Below, in pieces: positions 25,976 to 37,426 of a DNA stretch of 62,970 nucleotides. The stretch covers positions 1-62,970 of the forward strand of contig WRBD01000013.1 in NCBI GenBank assembly GCA_009779835.1. The letters run 5' to 3'. The stretch's first letter is position 1, and each line of letters opens with the position of its first letter. This stretch comes from Defluviitaleaceae bacterium. GTDB taxonomy: Bacteria; Bacillota; Clostridia; Lachnospirales; WQUN01. The position numbers were made by a program, and so were the translations under genes. The notes beneath the pieces are model-generated. The model made no database searches. It was given only the letters and a program-made list of their open reading frames with translations, and was not told the DNA's origin.

Positions 25976-26716
25976 TTGGGCAATGAAACAATTCAACCAA
26001 TCGAAGCTGTTGCAGAAGAATCACTCAACTTTAACATTGATGTCTTTGCCAGTTTCAGAATCACCGAGAACATAGAGATTTTAATCACAGAAACCACTGT
26101 AAACACATGGATTATCATGGGTTTACTTGTGTTGTTGGGAATTATTGTCCGAATTAAATCAAATAAATGGGACCCGCTGAAAAAACCCACAGGCTTACAA
26201 AATGTTATTGAACTTGCCATCGAAGCTTGGGAAAAATTCTTCCGCAGTAATTCCAGCGACCGTGTTATTTATCTTGCACCGTGGTTCTTTTCGTTGTTCG
26301 CTTTCTTATTTGTTTCAAATATAATAGGCATTACGGGGCTTCGTCCGCCGACGGCAGACTGGGGCATGACTTTCCCGCTTGCATTTTCTACATTTTTGCT
26401 AATCATATTTGCCGGTATGCGGCATCGTCCTAAGGCGTACCTCAAGAGTATTTTTCTTGAACCCTTCTTTCTTTTCGCGCCTTTAAATATTATCGGAGAA
26501 CTTGCGCGGCCTATTTCATTAAGCTTCCGTATGTTCGGTAATGTTCTGGGCGGTATGATTCTGCTTTCTTTGCTTTACGGGCTTGCGCCGTATGTTTCGC
26601 GTTTTATTTTGCCCGCACCGATTCATATGTACTTTGATCTTGTTGCCGGGGCTCTTCAAGCGGTTATCTTCGTTGTGCTAAGCATCACATTTGTTGGTGT
26701 TGCAGCAGAAGATTAA
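25976..26716 (+). CDS. atpB: ATP synthase subunit a
   Basis: A 246-residue F0 subunit forming the ion half-channels. The essential arginine is in ARPISLSFRMFGN, and the last helix has FVVLSITFVGVAAED as expected. The translation start is a TTG after GGCGGGG. It is followed by atpE after 50 bases. Length and helices are normal for the family. Confidence 0.95.
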   Translation: MGNETIQPIEAVAEESLNFNIDVFASFRITENIEILITETTVNTWIIMGLLVLLGIIVRIKSNKWDPLKKPTGLQNVIELAIEAWEKFFRSNSSDRVIYLAPWFFSLFAFLFVSNIIGITGLRPPTADWGMTFPLAFSTFLLIIFAGMRHRPKAYLKSIFLEPFFLFAPLNIIGELARPISLSFRMFGNVLGGMILLSLLYGLAPYVSRFILPAPIHMYFDLVAGALQAVIFVVLSITFVGVAAED

Positions 26717-26766
26717 TTCGCAGAGTTGCCCGGTTTAAGATAAATTTTAATCTAGGAGGAATCACC

Positions 26767-27093
26767 ATGTATCATCCTTTGGCATTTGCCATCGCGGTTA
26801 CGCATATTGCTGCCGCAATTGCACTTCTGAACGGTATTTTAACAACCCTCGGGCAAGGAAGAGTTGCAGCTTATGCAGTTGAAGCCATTGCTCGTCAACC
26901 CGAAGCAAAAGGCTCTATCACAACCACAATGTTTATCGGTTGCGGATTCGCAGAGACTTCCGGTGTTTACGGCTTGGTTGTCGCAATTCTTTTGATTTTC
27001 GTAAGTCCGTTAATCCAAAATAACATTGATGTTCTTTCCGTACCGCAACAAGTCAGCAATTTGGGCGCGATGCTCATGCCATTCTTAGGCTAG
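26767..27093 (+). CDS. atpE: ATP synthase subunit c, sodium-type residues
   Basis: A 108-residue rotor-ring subunit with two helices joined by the ARQPEAKG loop. The ion-binding carboxylate is Glu63 in FAETSGVYGL. Gln30 (in TLGQGRVAA) and the hydroxyl residue Thr64 after the Glu match the Q...E-S/T pattern known for Na+-binding c subunits, so Na+ coupling is plausible. The subunit is longer than the usual 80-90 residues because of about 20 extra residues after the second helix (NNIDVLSVPQQVSNLG). AGGAGG precedes the ATG. Confidence 0.95.
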   Translation: MYHPLAFAIAVTHIAAAIALLNGILTTLGQGRVAAYAVEAIARQPEAKGSITTTMFIGCGFAETSGVYGLVVAILLIFVSPLIQNNIDVLSVPQQVSNLGAMLMPFLG

Positions 27094-27115
27094 TATTATT
27101 GAGGGGATGGTTCAA

Positions 27116-27685
27116 TTGAATCCTCAAATTATGTATATGCTTGAAAGTTATCGGTATCGGCCGCTCATTGATATGGACTTTCAAATGTTCGTTGATATGT
27201 TCCCGAACCTGCTTAACTTTGTTTTAGTCGCCGCGCTTCTTACGTATTTGCTTTACAAGCCTGTGAAGAAGATTCTTCAAGCCCGTGCAGACCGCGTAGA
27301 GGGCGACATGAAGGACGCGGCGTTAAGCAAGGCAACCGCGGAGGAACTGAAAACACAGTACGAGCAAAAAGTTAGAGATATCGAAACGGAACGTGCTGCC
27401 ATTTTAGATGAAGCACGTAAGTTGGCGAACGAAAATCGTGAGCGTATTCTCGAAACAGCGAAAGCCGAAGCCGCCGATGTAAAATCCCGCGCGGAACGCG
27501 ATATCGCTACCGAAAAAGAACAGATTAAAGGTGCGGTTCATCAAGCGATTATTGATATCTCCGCAGATATGGCTGCGAAACTTATTTCTGCTACAATTGA
27601 CAAAACAGCTCATGAAAAATTATTTTCAGAAGCCATGACCGAGCTTGAAGCTACGACTTTTAAAGTGGAGTCCGCAACTGCGTAA
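27116..27685 (+). CDS. atpF: ATP synthase subunit b
   Basis: A 189-residue peripheral-stalk subunit: one membrane helix (about residues 26-45, NFVLVAALLTYLLYKPV) followed by a long charged coiled coil. The TTG at 27116 is nine bases after GAGGGG and is preferred; the in-frame ATG at 27107 abuts that site and would add three residues. It lies between atpE and atpH as in most Firmicutes. Confidence 0.9.
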   Translation: MNPQIMYMLESYRYRPLIDMDFQMFVDMFPNLLNFVLVAALLTYLLYKPVKKILQARADRVEGDMKDAALSKATAEELKTQYEQKVRDIETERAAILDEARKLANENRERILETAKAEAADVKSRAERDIATEKEQIKGAVHQAIIDISADMAAKLISATIDKTAHEKLFSEAMTELEATTFKVESATA

Positions 27686-27713
27686 TTTAAAACGAAACTA
27701 GGAGGCCGTCAAA

Positions 27714-28244
27714 GTGGCAAACCTTGGCATTCGTTATGCTACCGCTTTATTTGATATTTCTCAGGAAAGCGGCTTGTTAGACGATTATTTTGAACAAGCA
27801 CAGTTTGTGCGTGACCACATACAATGCGACGATGTGCAGAATATTCTTAAGCACCCGCGCATTACTTCGGATGAAAAGTTTGCGTTTTTGCAAAAAACAT
27901 TCGGGGAACATATCCACCAAGACCTCCTTGGTTTCATGCGGCTTGTAATTTTTAAAAATCGCGAAGCCTTTCTTTTGCCTGCCTTAAATAAACTTGTCGA
28001 GATGATTAAAACGCACAAGCGGCAGACAACCGCTAAGGTTGTTTCCGCTGTGCCTTTAACAGACGCGCAAGCTGCACAGCTTACCGCGCTTCTAGTAAAA
28101 AAGCTCAACAAGAAAGTAGATGTCACCGTTTTGGTTGACCCATCTGTTATAGCGGGCATAAGTATTCATGTTGACGGTTATTTCTTAGACCGCACGGTTC
28201 GCACAATGTTAAAAGATATGAAAGAAAACCTTAAAGGGGAGTAA
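27714..28244 (+). CDS. atpH: ATP synthase subunit delta
   Basis: A 176-residue OSCP/delta subunit linking the stalk to F1. The N-terminal helical bundle begins NLGIRYATALFDIS and the C-terminal part has the family signature DPSVIAGISIHVDG. The start is GTG with AGGAGG upstream. It ends six bases before atpA. Confidence 0.94.
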   Translation: MANLGIRYATALFDISQESGLLDDYFEQAQFVRDHIQCDDVQNILKHPRITSDEKFAFLQKTFGEHIHQDLLGFMRLVIFKNREAFLLPALNKLVEMIKTHKRQTTAKVVSAVPLTDAQAAQLTALLVKKLNKKVDVTVLVDPSVIAGISIHVDGYFLDRTVRTMLKDMKENLKGE

Positions 28245-28250
28245 GTTCTT

Positions 28251-29798
28251 ATGATTCTTAGACCTGATGAAGTTAGTTCCATTATAAAGCAGCAAATAAA
28301 ATCTTATTCCTCAAAAATGGATGTTGCCGAGGCGGGCAGCGTAATCCACGTAGGCGACGGAATAGCCCGTGTTTACGGACTGAATAACGCCATGAGCGGT
28401 GAACTTTTGGAGTTCCCCGGCGAGTTATTCGGAATCGCGTTGAACCTTGATGAAGACAGTATCGGTGCGGTTCTTCTGGGCTCAGATAGCCATGTAAGTG
28501 AAGGCGACCCGGTGAAACGCACGGGGCGTATCGCAGAGGTTCCCGTAGGCGACGCGCTGCTTGGTAGAGTTGTTGACCCAACGGGTCATCCCGTTGACAA
28601 CAAAGGCCCGGTTGCCGCGAAAAAGACACGTGTGATTGAGCGTATTGCTCCCGGCGTTATCGAACGCACAGAGGTTAATGTTCCGTTGCAAACGGGCATT
28701 AAAGCAATCGACGCTATGATTCCCATTGGGCGCGGTCAGCGCGAACTTATAATCGGCGACCGTCAAACAGGAAAAACCGCAATTGCCATTGATACGATTA
28801 TCAACCAAGCTCTTATTAATAAAAAAGTCGGCAGCCCGAAGTCCGGTCAAAAAGATACGCGTGTTTATTGTGTTTACGTTGCGATTGGTCAAAAAGCGTC
28901 AACGGTTGCGCGTGTTGCGCGTACTCTTGAAGACGCGGGCGCAATGGAGTACACCTGTATCGTAAGTGCAAACGCTTCCGATTCTGCGCCTATGCAATAT
29001 ATCGCGCCCTATGCAGGTTGCGCTATTGGCGAGGAATGGATGGAAGAGGGCAGGGATGTTCTTGTTGTTTATGACGACCTTTCCAAGCACGCTGTTGCAT
29101 ACCGTGCATTGAGCCTTTTGCTTCGCCGTCCGCCCGGACGCGAAGCGTATCCCGGCGACGTTTTCTATTTGCATTCGCGTTTATTGGAAAGAGCCGCTTG
29201 TTTAACGAAAGAACGCGGCGGCGGAACGCTTACCGCGCTTCCCATTATCGAAACGCAGGCGGGCGATATTTCGGCTTACATTCCGACAAATGTAATTTCA
29301 ATTACAGACGGACAAATTTTCCTTGAATCGGAATCTTTCAACAAGGGTATCCGCCCCGCGATTAACCCGGGTCTTTCCGTTTCGCGTGTTGGCGGCGCGG
29401 CGCAAATTAAAGCCATGAAAACTTTGGCCGGTCCGCTTCGTTTAGAGCTTGCACAGTTCCGCGAGCTTGAATCTTTCGCGCAATTCGGTTCGGATTTAAC
29501 GAAAGATACACTCGAACGTCTCGACCAAGGCCGCCGCATTGTTGAAATTTTAAAACAGCCGCAAAACGCGCCTTTGCCCGTTGAGCAACAGGTTCTTTTG
29601 TTCTACGTAATTACAAAAAGACACGCTTCGGACATTTCCGTAGAAAGAATTCAAGCTATGGAAACGGCGTTTATTAAATATTTCGCAGAGAATCATTACG
29701 GCATTTTAGATAAAATCAGAACCGAAAAGCAAATCAGCGCGGAACTCGGCGGCGAAATTGATAAGGCAATCGCGTCATTTAAAGAAACTTTCAAATAG
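28251..29798 (+). CDS. atpA: ATP synthase subunit alpha
   Basis: A 515-residue non-catalytic nucleotide-binding F1 subunit. Walker A is [13 protein letters not shown], and the late motif [11 protein letters not shown] and the arginine-finger region [17 protein letters not shown] are intact. AAGGGGAG precedes the ATG. It is six bases from atpH and 13 from atpG in a continuous operon. Confidence 0.97.
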   Translation: MILRPDEVSSIIKQQIKSYSSKMDVAEAGSVIHVGDGIARVYGLNNAMSGELLEFPGELFGIALNLDEDSIGAVLLGSDSHVSEGDPVKRTGRIAEVPVGDALLGRVVDPTGHPVDNKGPVAAKKTRVIERIAPGVIERTEVNVPLQTGIKAIDAMIPIGRGQRELIIGDRQTGKTAIAIDTIINQALINKKVGSPKSGQKDTRVYCVYVAIGQKASTVARVARTLEDAGAMEYTCIVSANASDSAPMQYIAPYAGCAIGEEWMEEGRDVLVVYDDLSKHAVAYRALSLLLRRPPGREAYPGDVFYLHSRLLERAACLTKERGGGTLTALPIIETQAGDISAYIPTNVISITDGQIFLESESFNKGIRPAINPGLSVSRVGGAAQIKAMKTLAGPLRLELAQFRELESFAQFGSDLTKDTLERLDQGRRIVEILKQPQNAPLPVEQQVLLFYVITKRHASDISVERIQAMETAFIKYFAENHYGILDKIRTEKQISAELGGEIDKAIASFKETFK

Positions 29799-29811
29799 GG
29801 GAGTGTGACGT

Positions 29812-32243
<2,432 letters not shown>

Positions 32244-32254
32244 GGCGGTGACTC

Positions 32255-32689
32255 ATGGCAGAAGTTGTGGATGAAAAAAAAATCGAGCTGCGGGTTATTG
32301 CGCCCACAATGGCAACGGATAAAAGCCCATATAAATTTCAAAAACTCGTTGACATGGTAATTATGCGATGCACCACGGGCGATATGGGAATTCTGCCCGG
32401 GCGTATGCCTGTTTCGGCGGTGCTTGATGCAGGGATTTTACGAATTTTTGATGAATCCGAGAGCAAAATGGTTGTAATGGGCGGCGTTGCGCACGTAAGC
32501 GACGACATTGTAACAATACTTTCCGATGCCGCATTTAAACCTGATGAAATAAACACCGAAGAAGTTACCGCGAAGATGAAGGAATTCCAAAAGCTTTGCG
32601 ATGAAACAGAGGACTATAACGAAAAAACTTCCTATCGCAAGGATATCTACCGTTGCCAAATACAACTTGATGTTGCGGCAGGGAAATAA
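32255..32689 (+). CDS. atpC: ATP synthase subunit epsilon
   Basis: A 144-residue regulatory F1 subunit. The beta-sandwich motif TGDMGILPGRMPVSAVLDAG is typical, followed by the two-helix C-terminal domain. GGGCGGTGA precedes the ATG. It closes the operon and is followed by a clear terminator. Confidence 0.94.
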   Translation: MAEVVDEKKIELRVIAPTMATDKSPYKFQKLVDMVIMRCTTGDMGILPGRMPVSAVLDAGILRIFDESESKMVVMGGVAHVSDDIVTILSDAAFKPDEINTEEVTAKMKEFQKLCDETEDYNEKTSYRKDIYRCQIQLDVAAGK

Positions 32690-32703
32690 AATGTGTTAAA
32701 TTA

Positions 32704-32735
32704 AACACCCTCAGAAGATTTCCGAGGGTGTTTTT
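32704..32735 (+). terminator. terminator of the atp operon
   Basis: AACACCCTC (32704-32712) pairs perfectly with GAGGGTGTT (32724-32732), followed by a short T run. It lies 14 bases after the atpC stop. Confidence 0.9.
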
Positions 32736-32832
32736 AGATGATATGTATGCATTAAAATAGGGTTGTCTCTGTATAGATGTAACTATAATGGAATAAATTT
32801 AAAAACTATCGACATTTTATATACAAATGTTC

Positions 32833-32861
32833 TTGACACAGTTACATACAGAGTCTATAAT
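32833..32861 (+). promoter_or_regulatory. consensus sigma-A promoter
   Basis: TTGACA (32833-32838), a 17-base spacer and TATAAT (32856-32861) give a perfect consensus match in both hexamers. It drives the two-gene unit at 33006-33678 with a leader of more than 130 bases. Its spacer segment AGTTAC-ATACAGAG (32840-32853) is the reverse complement of CTCTGTAT...GTAACT at 32767-32784, apart from four inserted bases, so the promoter may overlap an operator or an RNA stem. Confidence 0.75.
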
Positions 32862-33005
32862 CGTCACTAATTATACTGGTTTTTGAATTTGGATTTTTAT
32901 TATATTTTTCGAGTACCATTCCGCCACTCAGATACATATGTTTTAACATGTGTGTTAAAAGAAAGTGTGGTGGTGTATGTGGATAATAAAGACGAGGGTG
33001 TGGGT

Positions 33006-33182
33006 ATGAATTTATTAATAATGACAGAAAAACAAAAGCGAGAAGAAATACAGAAAGCAAATGCTCGCACAGTTGATGGGCATATGGGAAATGATCCCTT
33101 GTATAATGAGGAAGAAAAGTCGTATCTGGATTTTATTATAGAGGGATATGAATTAAAACAACATGAAAGCGAGGCAGAATGA
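33006..33182 (+). CDS. small hypothetical protein, first gene of a pair
   Basis: A 58-residue acidic helical protein with no known domain. The ATG at 33006 follows GAGGGTG; an in-frame ATG at 33021 is possible, and the frame also stays open upstream to 32883. The visible body is TEKQKREEIQKANARTVDGH then YNEEEKSYLDFIIEGYELKQ. It ends one base before the next gene's start. Small acidic partner plus larger basic protein is reminiscent of toxin-antitoxin pairs, but there is no sequence support for that. Confidence 0.55.
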   Translation: MNLLIMTEKQKREEIQKANARTVDGHMGNDPLYNEEEKSYLDFIIEGYELKQHESEAE

Positions 33183-33183
33183 A

Positions 33184-33678
33184 ATGCCTTCGTTTAAGCA
33201 TAATGGTTTTGACTATTCGCATTATGCCCAGCTTCCGGAAGATAAATTGCTAAAGTACGTGGATCGTGCAGATTGGGCTTTTAAGTTAGCATTCGATGAG
33301 TTGGGAATAGATATTAATAAGTACTATATTGATTTTCATTCAACTATTGAAGCTCTTAAGCGAACAGACCAAAGAAAATTACATTACCTAATGTATCACA
33401 ATAGTATGGAGATGAATGAATTAAAAAGAATTGCTGTTTTTTCATATTGGGTGTTACGTTTTAAGCCGATAAACAGAATAGTTGGCGGTCCGCCTGATAT
33501 AAACGAAAAGGTTGTATTGAGTTGGATTTTTAGTTCCATAAAAAAATTCAGGAAAGAAACAAGCATCCCTCACAGAGTTCTCAGTCCAAGGGTAAGAAAA
33601 GATTTGTTATACGCCCTTACTTACCGAGATATTTCCTATGATTATATGACAATTTTAGTGGAAAGTCTGGCAGAGTAA
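33184..33678 (+). CDS. hypothetical protein, second gene of a pair
   Basis: A 164-residue protein I do not recognise. It is rich in Lys, Tyr and Phe, with predicted helices throughout and segments such as DRADWAFKLAFDELGIDINK and HNSMEMNELKRIAVFSYWVL. There is no signal peptide. The ATG at 33184 follows GAGGCAG inside the end of the upstream gene; the ATG at 33163 would overlap that gene. The pair has its own consensus promoter and a terminator at 33741, so it forms a self-contained unit between core operons. Confidence 0.65.
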   Translation: MPSFKHNGFDYSHYAQLPEDKLLKYVDRADWAFKLAFDELGIDINKYYIDFHSTIEALKRTDQRKLHYLMYHNSMEMNELKRIAVFSYWVLRFKPINRIVGGPPDINEKVVLSWIFSSIKKFRKETSIPHRVLSPRVRKDLLYALTYRDISYDYMTILVESLAE

Positions 33679-33740
33679 TACATTGGAGGCAGAAACATTA
33701 AAGTTTTGTATTGAGATGTAGTGTCCATCGCAAAACCCAG

Positions 33741-33776
33741 AAAAGTCTGTAAACTAGTCATTTATAGGCTTTTTTT
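33741..33776 (+). terminator. terminator after the hypothetical pair
   Basis: AAAGTCTGTAAA (33742-33753) pairs with TTTATAGGCTTT (33761-33772) using two G-U pairs, followed by more T residues. It sits 60 bases after the upstream stop. Confidence 0.75.
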
Positions 33777-33899
33777 CATGCGTAATGTGTTGTCAAATCT
33801 TCATGTTTATTCTGTTCGGGAATTGCCTTGACGTGAAGCTTTTCAATGCTAATATATTCCGTGGTAAAAATACTATTCATTATAGGGAGGAAATTTAGT

Positions 33900-36128
33900 A
33901 TGCAGTTTTTTAAAGACGGTAATGCTTTGAAAACAACACTGGCAATGTTTATGGTGCTTGTAATGGTGTTTACCATTACGCCTGCTTTGTTGTTTTCGGA
34001 ATCTTTGGAGGAAACAGAATACGTTTCTGCCGAAGTTTATGAGGAAGATGGCTATGAGTCTATAACAGAATTTATAGAAGAAGAAGAAGAAGAAGAAGAA
34101 GAAGAAGAAGAACACGATTATGTAGAAAATAATAGCAGACTTTGCTTCACCAGAAGATGTTGTATTCCATCAAATAACGAATTTGTTATGCCCTTTGGTG
34201 TAACCTCATTCTCAGCTCCGGAAGTTCCGGATGTACAAGGCGCAAGATTATTAGTTTCAGCTGCGGGTTCCGACAGCATCGGGCTAATATTAAGAGAATT
34301 AGGCTTTGCATCTAATTTGGAACCGCACGCTAACGGCGATTTTGAATTTTATCAATTAACGCGTGAATTTGACCAAGTTAGTTGGTCTTGGGTAAATGAT
34401 GAAAATATATACCTTAACAACCGGGACTTTATATTTGATGCAGAAGGAAACAGAAATTTTGATATGATATTTTTAAATTGCGGCACGTACCCATCCCCCC
34501 CATCTCCAAACCATCCGTTGGTTGAATTCGTGGAAAGCGGCGGTATACTTTACGCTTCAGACCTTGTTTTGAGTAGCTTTATGATGGAAGCATTCCCGCA
34601 GCATTTCTTAAATTATATGTGGGGTGTCAAAGGCGACTTCATCACAAACGTGATAGCCCCTTCCGGGTTAGTTGCTTATTTCCAAAGCCAATTTGGAAGC
34701 ACCGAATTCGCAAATCCGAATTCTAATGCAGGTTCCGAAGAGATTTGGTTGGGGCATGATTTCCTTACCGCAATAAACCCGAATACTGTTGAAGTAATGG
34801 TAGAAGGTTATGTTAACAATATAATGCGTCCGTTTACCGTGTCGTTTGAGCAAGGTGAAGGCCGTGTATTTTTCACTTCTTATCATATAGCCCCCGGCGA
34901 CACCGTAATTCGTCCGCGTATGCGCGCGCTTATGTCGCACATGGTTGGCAGAGGTGCATTTATATCCAGCAATACAATTATTGAAGAGCTCATTGCATCT
35001 TACCTTCCTAATCTAAATTTAGCAGCTGAACCGGTTGTGGTAAGCTCTGCAATTCCGGGCGGTGAATTGTCCGACCCGATATATGTATTCAGCGTTGAAG
35101 CTGGCGAACCTTTTGCCGTTGTCGTTGACCCTGCTGTTGGACAAAAATTCAAAGTAGTAATAGGAAATTCCGGAGGAAAAGTATATGTAAATCAAGCCAC
35201 AAACGGTCAGCCCGCACACTGGGCTTTTGCCCCGATAACGGTGTCGTCCGATGATGATGACAATGTCACCCCGCTGTCAGCAGAAGGGTTTGCTGCCGTT
35301 AATGCACTTGGCCTTTCAAGCGGCGAAATGCAAGTTACAAGTTTGGGCAACGCGGGTTTGAGTATTACAAACGCAGAAGCACACGACTACTGGTATGTTC
35401 AAATTTGGAACACAAGAGACGAACCTATAAATGGTTTCTTGGTTGGGTTAGCCGGCAACATTGATTGGTTGGACGAAGTGCCTGAATGTTTGCCGCGTGG
35501 CGGTATAGTTGCGGCTGATGTTGAATTTACCTCTCTTGCTGCTCCCGAAATTCCCGTCATTCCCGACCCTCCCAACAACAATAATAACAATAATAACAGC
35601 GGCGGCTTCACGTCCACTTGGAGGGGCGGCGGCGGAATATTACGCCCTTTCAGAGATACATTAACCACCGTTACACCAACAAGAGTGACAGCGGAACCAA
35701 CAGGACCGATAGTATCAGAATCCGCACCCGCTACCGATGGTGCAGGGATACCATTATTAGCGAATTCTCAAATTGCGGTAATACGTCTTGACATAGGTCA
35801 GTTGGCTTACACTTTTAACAACATAACTGCTTTTGGCGAGAATGCCCCGTTCATTGAGCCGGCAACAGGCCGCACAATGGTTCCCCTTCGTTTAGTTGCG
35901 GAATTACTTGGAGCGCAAGTTGGTTTTGACGATAATACCCGCAAGGCGAACATTGCAAAAGGCAGCAAAACGCTTGCCCTCACTCTGGATGTTGAGTTAC
36001 CCGAAGGCATGGGCGTTCCCGTTATTGTAAACGGCCGCACATTTGTTCCTATTGCGTATATTGCCCGCTCTCTTGACGCAGATGTAGAATGGGACGCAGC
36101 AGAAAGAGCAGTTTATATCAAATATTAA
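33900..36128 (+). CDS. secreted protein with C-terminal copper-amine-oxidase-N-like domain
   Basis: A 742-residue exported protein. The ATG at 33900 follows GGGAGGAAA; the longer frame from 33846 is unlikely. The signal peptide (to about residue 38) is followed by a run of 12 Glu (residues 60-71). Residues 100-380 look like an alpha/beta domain of the ThuA/glutamine-amidotransferase kind, with MIFLNCGTYP, LVEFVESGGILYASD and GRVFFTSYH, but no catalytic Cys triad is evident. An Asn-rich linker follows. The last 110 residues are a Cu_amine_oxidN1-type module (RTMVPLRLVAELLGAQVGFD and NGRTFVPIAYIARSLDADV), common in Clostridia surface proteins and not an amine oxidase in itself. Confidence 0.82.
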   Translation: MQFFKDGNALKTTLAMFMVLVMVFTITPALLFSESLEETEYVSAEVYEEDGYESITEFIEEEEEEEEEEEEHDYVENNSRLCFTRRCCIPSNNEFVMPFGVTSFSAPEVPDVQGARLLVSAAGSDSIGLILRELGFASNLEPHANGDFEFYQLTREFDQVSWSWVNDENIYLNNRDFIFDAEGNRNFDMIFLNCGTYPSPPSPNHPLVEFVESGGILYASDLVLSSFMMEAFPQHFLNYMWGVKGDFITNVIAPSGLVAYFQSQFGSTEFANPNSNAGSEEIWLGHDFLTAINPNTVEVMVEGYVNNIMRPFTVSFEQGEGRVFFTSYHIAPGDTVIRPRMRALMSHMVGRGAFISSNTIIEELIASYLPNLNLAAEPVVVSSAIPGGELSDPIYVFSVEAGEPFAVVVDPAVGQKFKVVIGNSGGKVYVNQATNGQPAHWAFAPITVSSDDDDNVTPLSAEGFAAVNALGLSSGEMQVTSLGNAGLSITNAEAHDYWYVQIWNTRDEPINGFLVGLAGNIDWLDEVPECLPRGGIVAADVEFTSLAAPEIPVIPDPPNNNNNNNNSGGFTSTWRGGGGILRPFRDTLTTVTPTRVTAEPTGPIVSESAPATDGAGIPLLANSQIAVIRLDIGQLAYTFNNITAFGENAPFIEPATGRTMVPLRLVAELLGAQVGFDDNTRKANIAKGSKTLALTLDVELPEGMGVPVIVNGRTFVPIAYIARSLDADVEWDAAERAVYIKY
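34077..34112 (+). repeat. (GAA)12 trinucleotide repeat in coding sequence
   Basis: Twelve consecutive GAA codons encode a Glu run just after the signal peptide of the protein starting at 33900. The pure codon run, with no GAG, points to slippage rather than selection on each codon. Length changes would keep the frame. Confidence 0.95.
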
Positions 36129-36141
36129 TTTTAAAGTCATA

Positions 36142-36178
36142 AAAAGCGCGGTTGCTGTCAGGTAACCGCGCTTTTTTT
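36142..36178 (+). terminator. Rho-independent terminator
   Basis: AAGCGCGGTT (36144-36153) pairs with AACCGCGCTT (36164-36173), followed by a T run. It lies 15 bases after the secreted-protein gene and before tgt. Confidence 0.92.
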
Positions 36179-36235
36179 ACGTTTAGCAAGCTGTGTGTGA
36201 AAGTTTATGTTATGCTTGGGATGGGAGTTGAATCT

Positions 36236-37333
36236 ATGTACACAATAAAAGCAACGGACGGACGTGCAAAACGCGCCACACTTGAAACACCTCACGGTGT
36301 AATTGAAACGCCCGTGTTTATGAATGTCGCGACAGCGGCGGCGATTAAAGGGGCTTTATCATCGACGGATTTGCGGGCGGCAGGATGTTCAGTCGCACTT
36401 TGCAACACGTATCATTTGCATTTGCGTCCGGGTGAAAGCGTTGTTCGCGAGATGGGCGGACTTAGAAAATTTATGGCGTGGGACGGGCCTGTTTTAACGG
36501 ATTCGGGCGGGTTCCAAGTGTTTTCGCTTGGTGCTTTGCGAAAGATTAAAGAAGAAGGTGTTTATTTCTCGTCCCACATAGACGGGCGAAAAATTTTCAT
36601 GGGGCCGGAAGAAAGCATGGAAATACAATCGGCGTTGGGCGCGACAATAGTAATGGCATTCGATGAATGCCCGCCATTCCCCTCAACGCGGGAATATATG
36701 CGTGATTCCGTGGCGCGGACAACGCGCTGGCTTTCGCGAAGCAAAAAGAGATTACGCGAGCTAAACAACAATCAATTACTTTTCGGAATAAATCAAGGCG
36801 GCGTTTTTGGGGACATCCGCAAAGAACATGCGAAAGAAATCTCCGAAATGGAACTGGACGGTTACGCGCTGGGCGGTCTTGCGGTGGGCGAACCCGCCGA
36901 GGATATGTATCGCATATTGGAAGAAACCGTGCCTTTTCTGCCGCAAAACAAGCCAACATATTTGATGGGTGTAGGCACACCGGAAAATTTGCTTGAAGCG
37001 GTTGAGCGCGGCGTAGATTTTTTCGACTGCGTAATGCCCGCAAGAAACGGAAGGCACGGTCATATTTTCACAAGCAGTGGAAAGCTTAACATGTTCAACG
37101 CAAAATACGAGCGCGACAAAAGTCCGCTAGACCCGTCTTGCGCCTGCGAAGTATGCCGTACTTTCACTCGCGCATACATTCGCCATTTGTTCAAGGCAAA
37201 AGAAATGCTTGCAATGCGCCTTGCGGTCATGCACAATTTGTTTTTCTATAATAATTTAATGCGCGAAGCCCGCGAAGCAATTAGTGTGGGAAATTTTTCC
37301 ACGTTTAAGCGGGAGAAGTTTAACGCTTGGTGA
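36236..37333 (+). CDS. tgt: queuine/preQ1 tRNA-ribosyltransferase
   Basis: A 365-residue enzyme that swaps guanine-34 of GUN-anticodon tRNAs for preQ1. The substrate-binding motif LTDSGGFQVFSL, the nucleophile region GVDFFDCVMPARNGRHG and the zinc site CACEVCRTFTRAYIRHL...H are intact. The ATG at 36236 follows GGGAG at nine bases; earlier in-frame starts run into the upstream terminator. It appears monocistronic, without queA or yajC beside it. Confidence 0.96.
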   Translation: MYTIKATDGRAKRATLETPHGVIETPVFMNVATAAAIKGALSSTDLRAAGCSVALCNTYHLHLRPGESVVREMGGLRKFMAWDGPVLTDSGGFQVFSLGALRKIKEEGVYFSSHIDGRKIFMGPEESMEIQSALGATIVMAFDECPPFPSTREYMRDSVARTTRWLSRSKKRLRELNNNQLLFGINQGGVFGDIRKEHAKEISEMELDGYALGGLAVGEPAEDMYRILEETVPFLPQNKPTYLMGVGTPENLLEAVERGVDFFDCVMPARNGRHGHIFTSSGKLNMFNAKYERDKSPLDPSCACEVCRTFTRAYIRHLFKAKEMLAMRLAVMHNLFFYNNLMREAREAISVGNFSTFKREKFNAW

Positions 37334-37349
37334 ATTATACAAAAAAATC

Positions 37350-37381
37350 GGCTTGCTCATAAATTGAGAAGCCTTTTTTTT
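37350..37381 (+). terminator. terminator of tgt
   Basis: GGCTTGCTCA (37350-37359) pairs with TTGAGAAGCC (37364-37373), with one mismatch, followed by eight T residues. It is 16 bases after the stop codon. Confidence 0.9.
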
Positions 37382-37390
37382 ATTGTAATG

Positions 37391-37399
37391 TGATATAAT
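37391..37399 (+). promoter_or_regulatory. extended -10 promoter element
   Basis: TGATATAAT is an extended -10 (TGn plus TATAAT) 28 bases before the start codon of the lamin-tail protein gene. The sequence 17 bases upstream is a T-rich stretch without a clear -35 and overlaps the tgt terminator. Confidence 0.45.
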
Positions 37400-37426
37400 T
37401 AAAAAAATTTTGAGAGGAGATATAAA

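Noticed and set aside
32883-33005. Longer TTG-initiated form of the small protein at 33006
   Set aside because: The TTG lacks a ribosome binding site and the region is AT-rich leader just after the promoter.
33873-34115. Minus-strand open frame with a poly-Phe run
   Set aside because: It is the complement of the GAA repeat in the secreted-protein gene.
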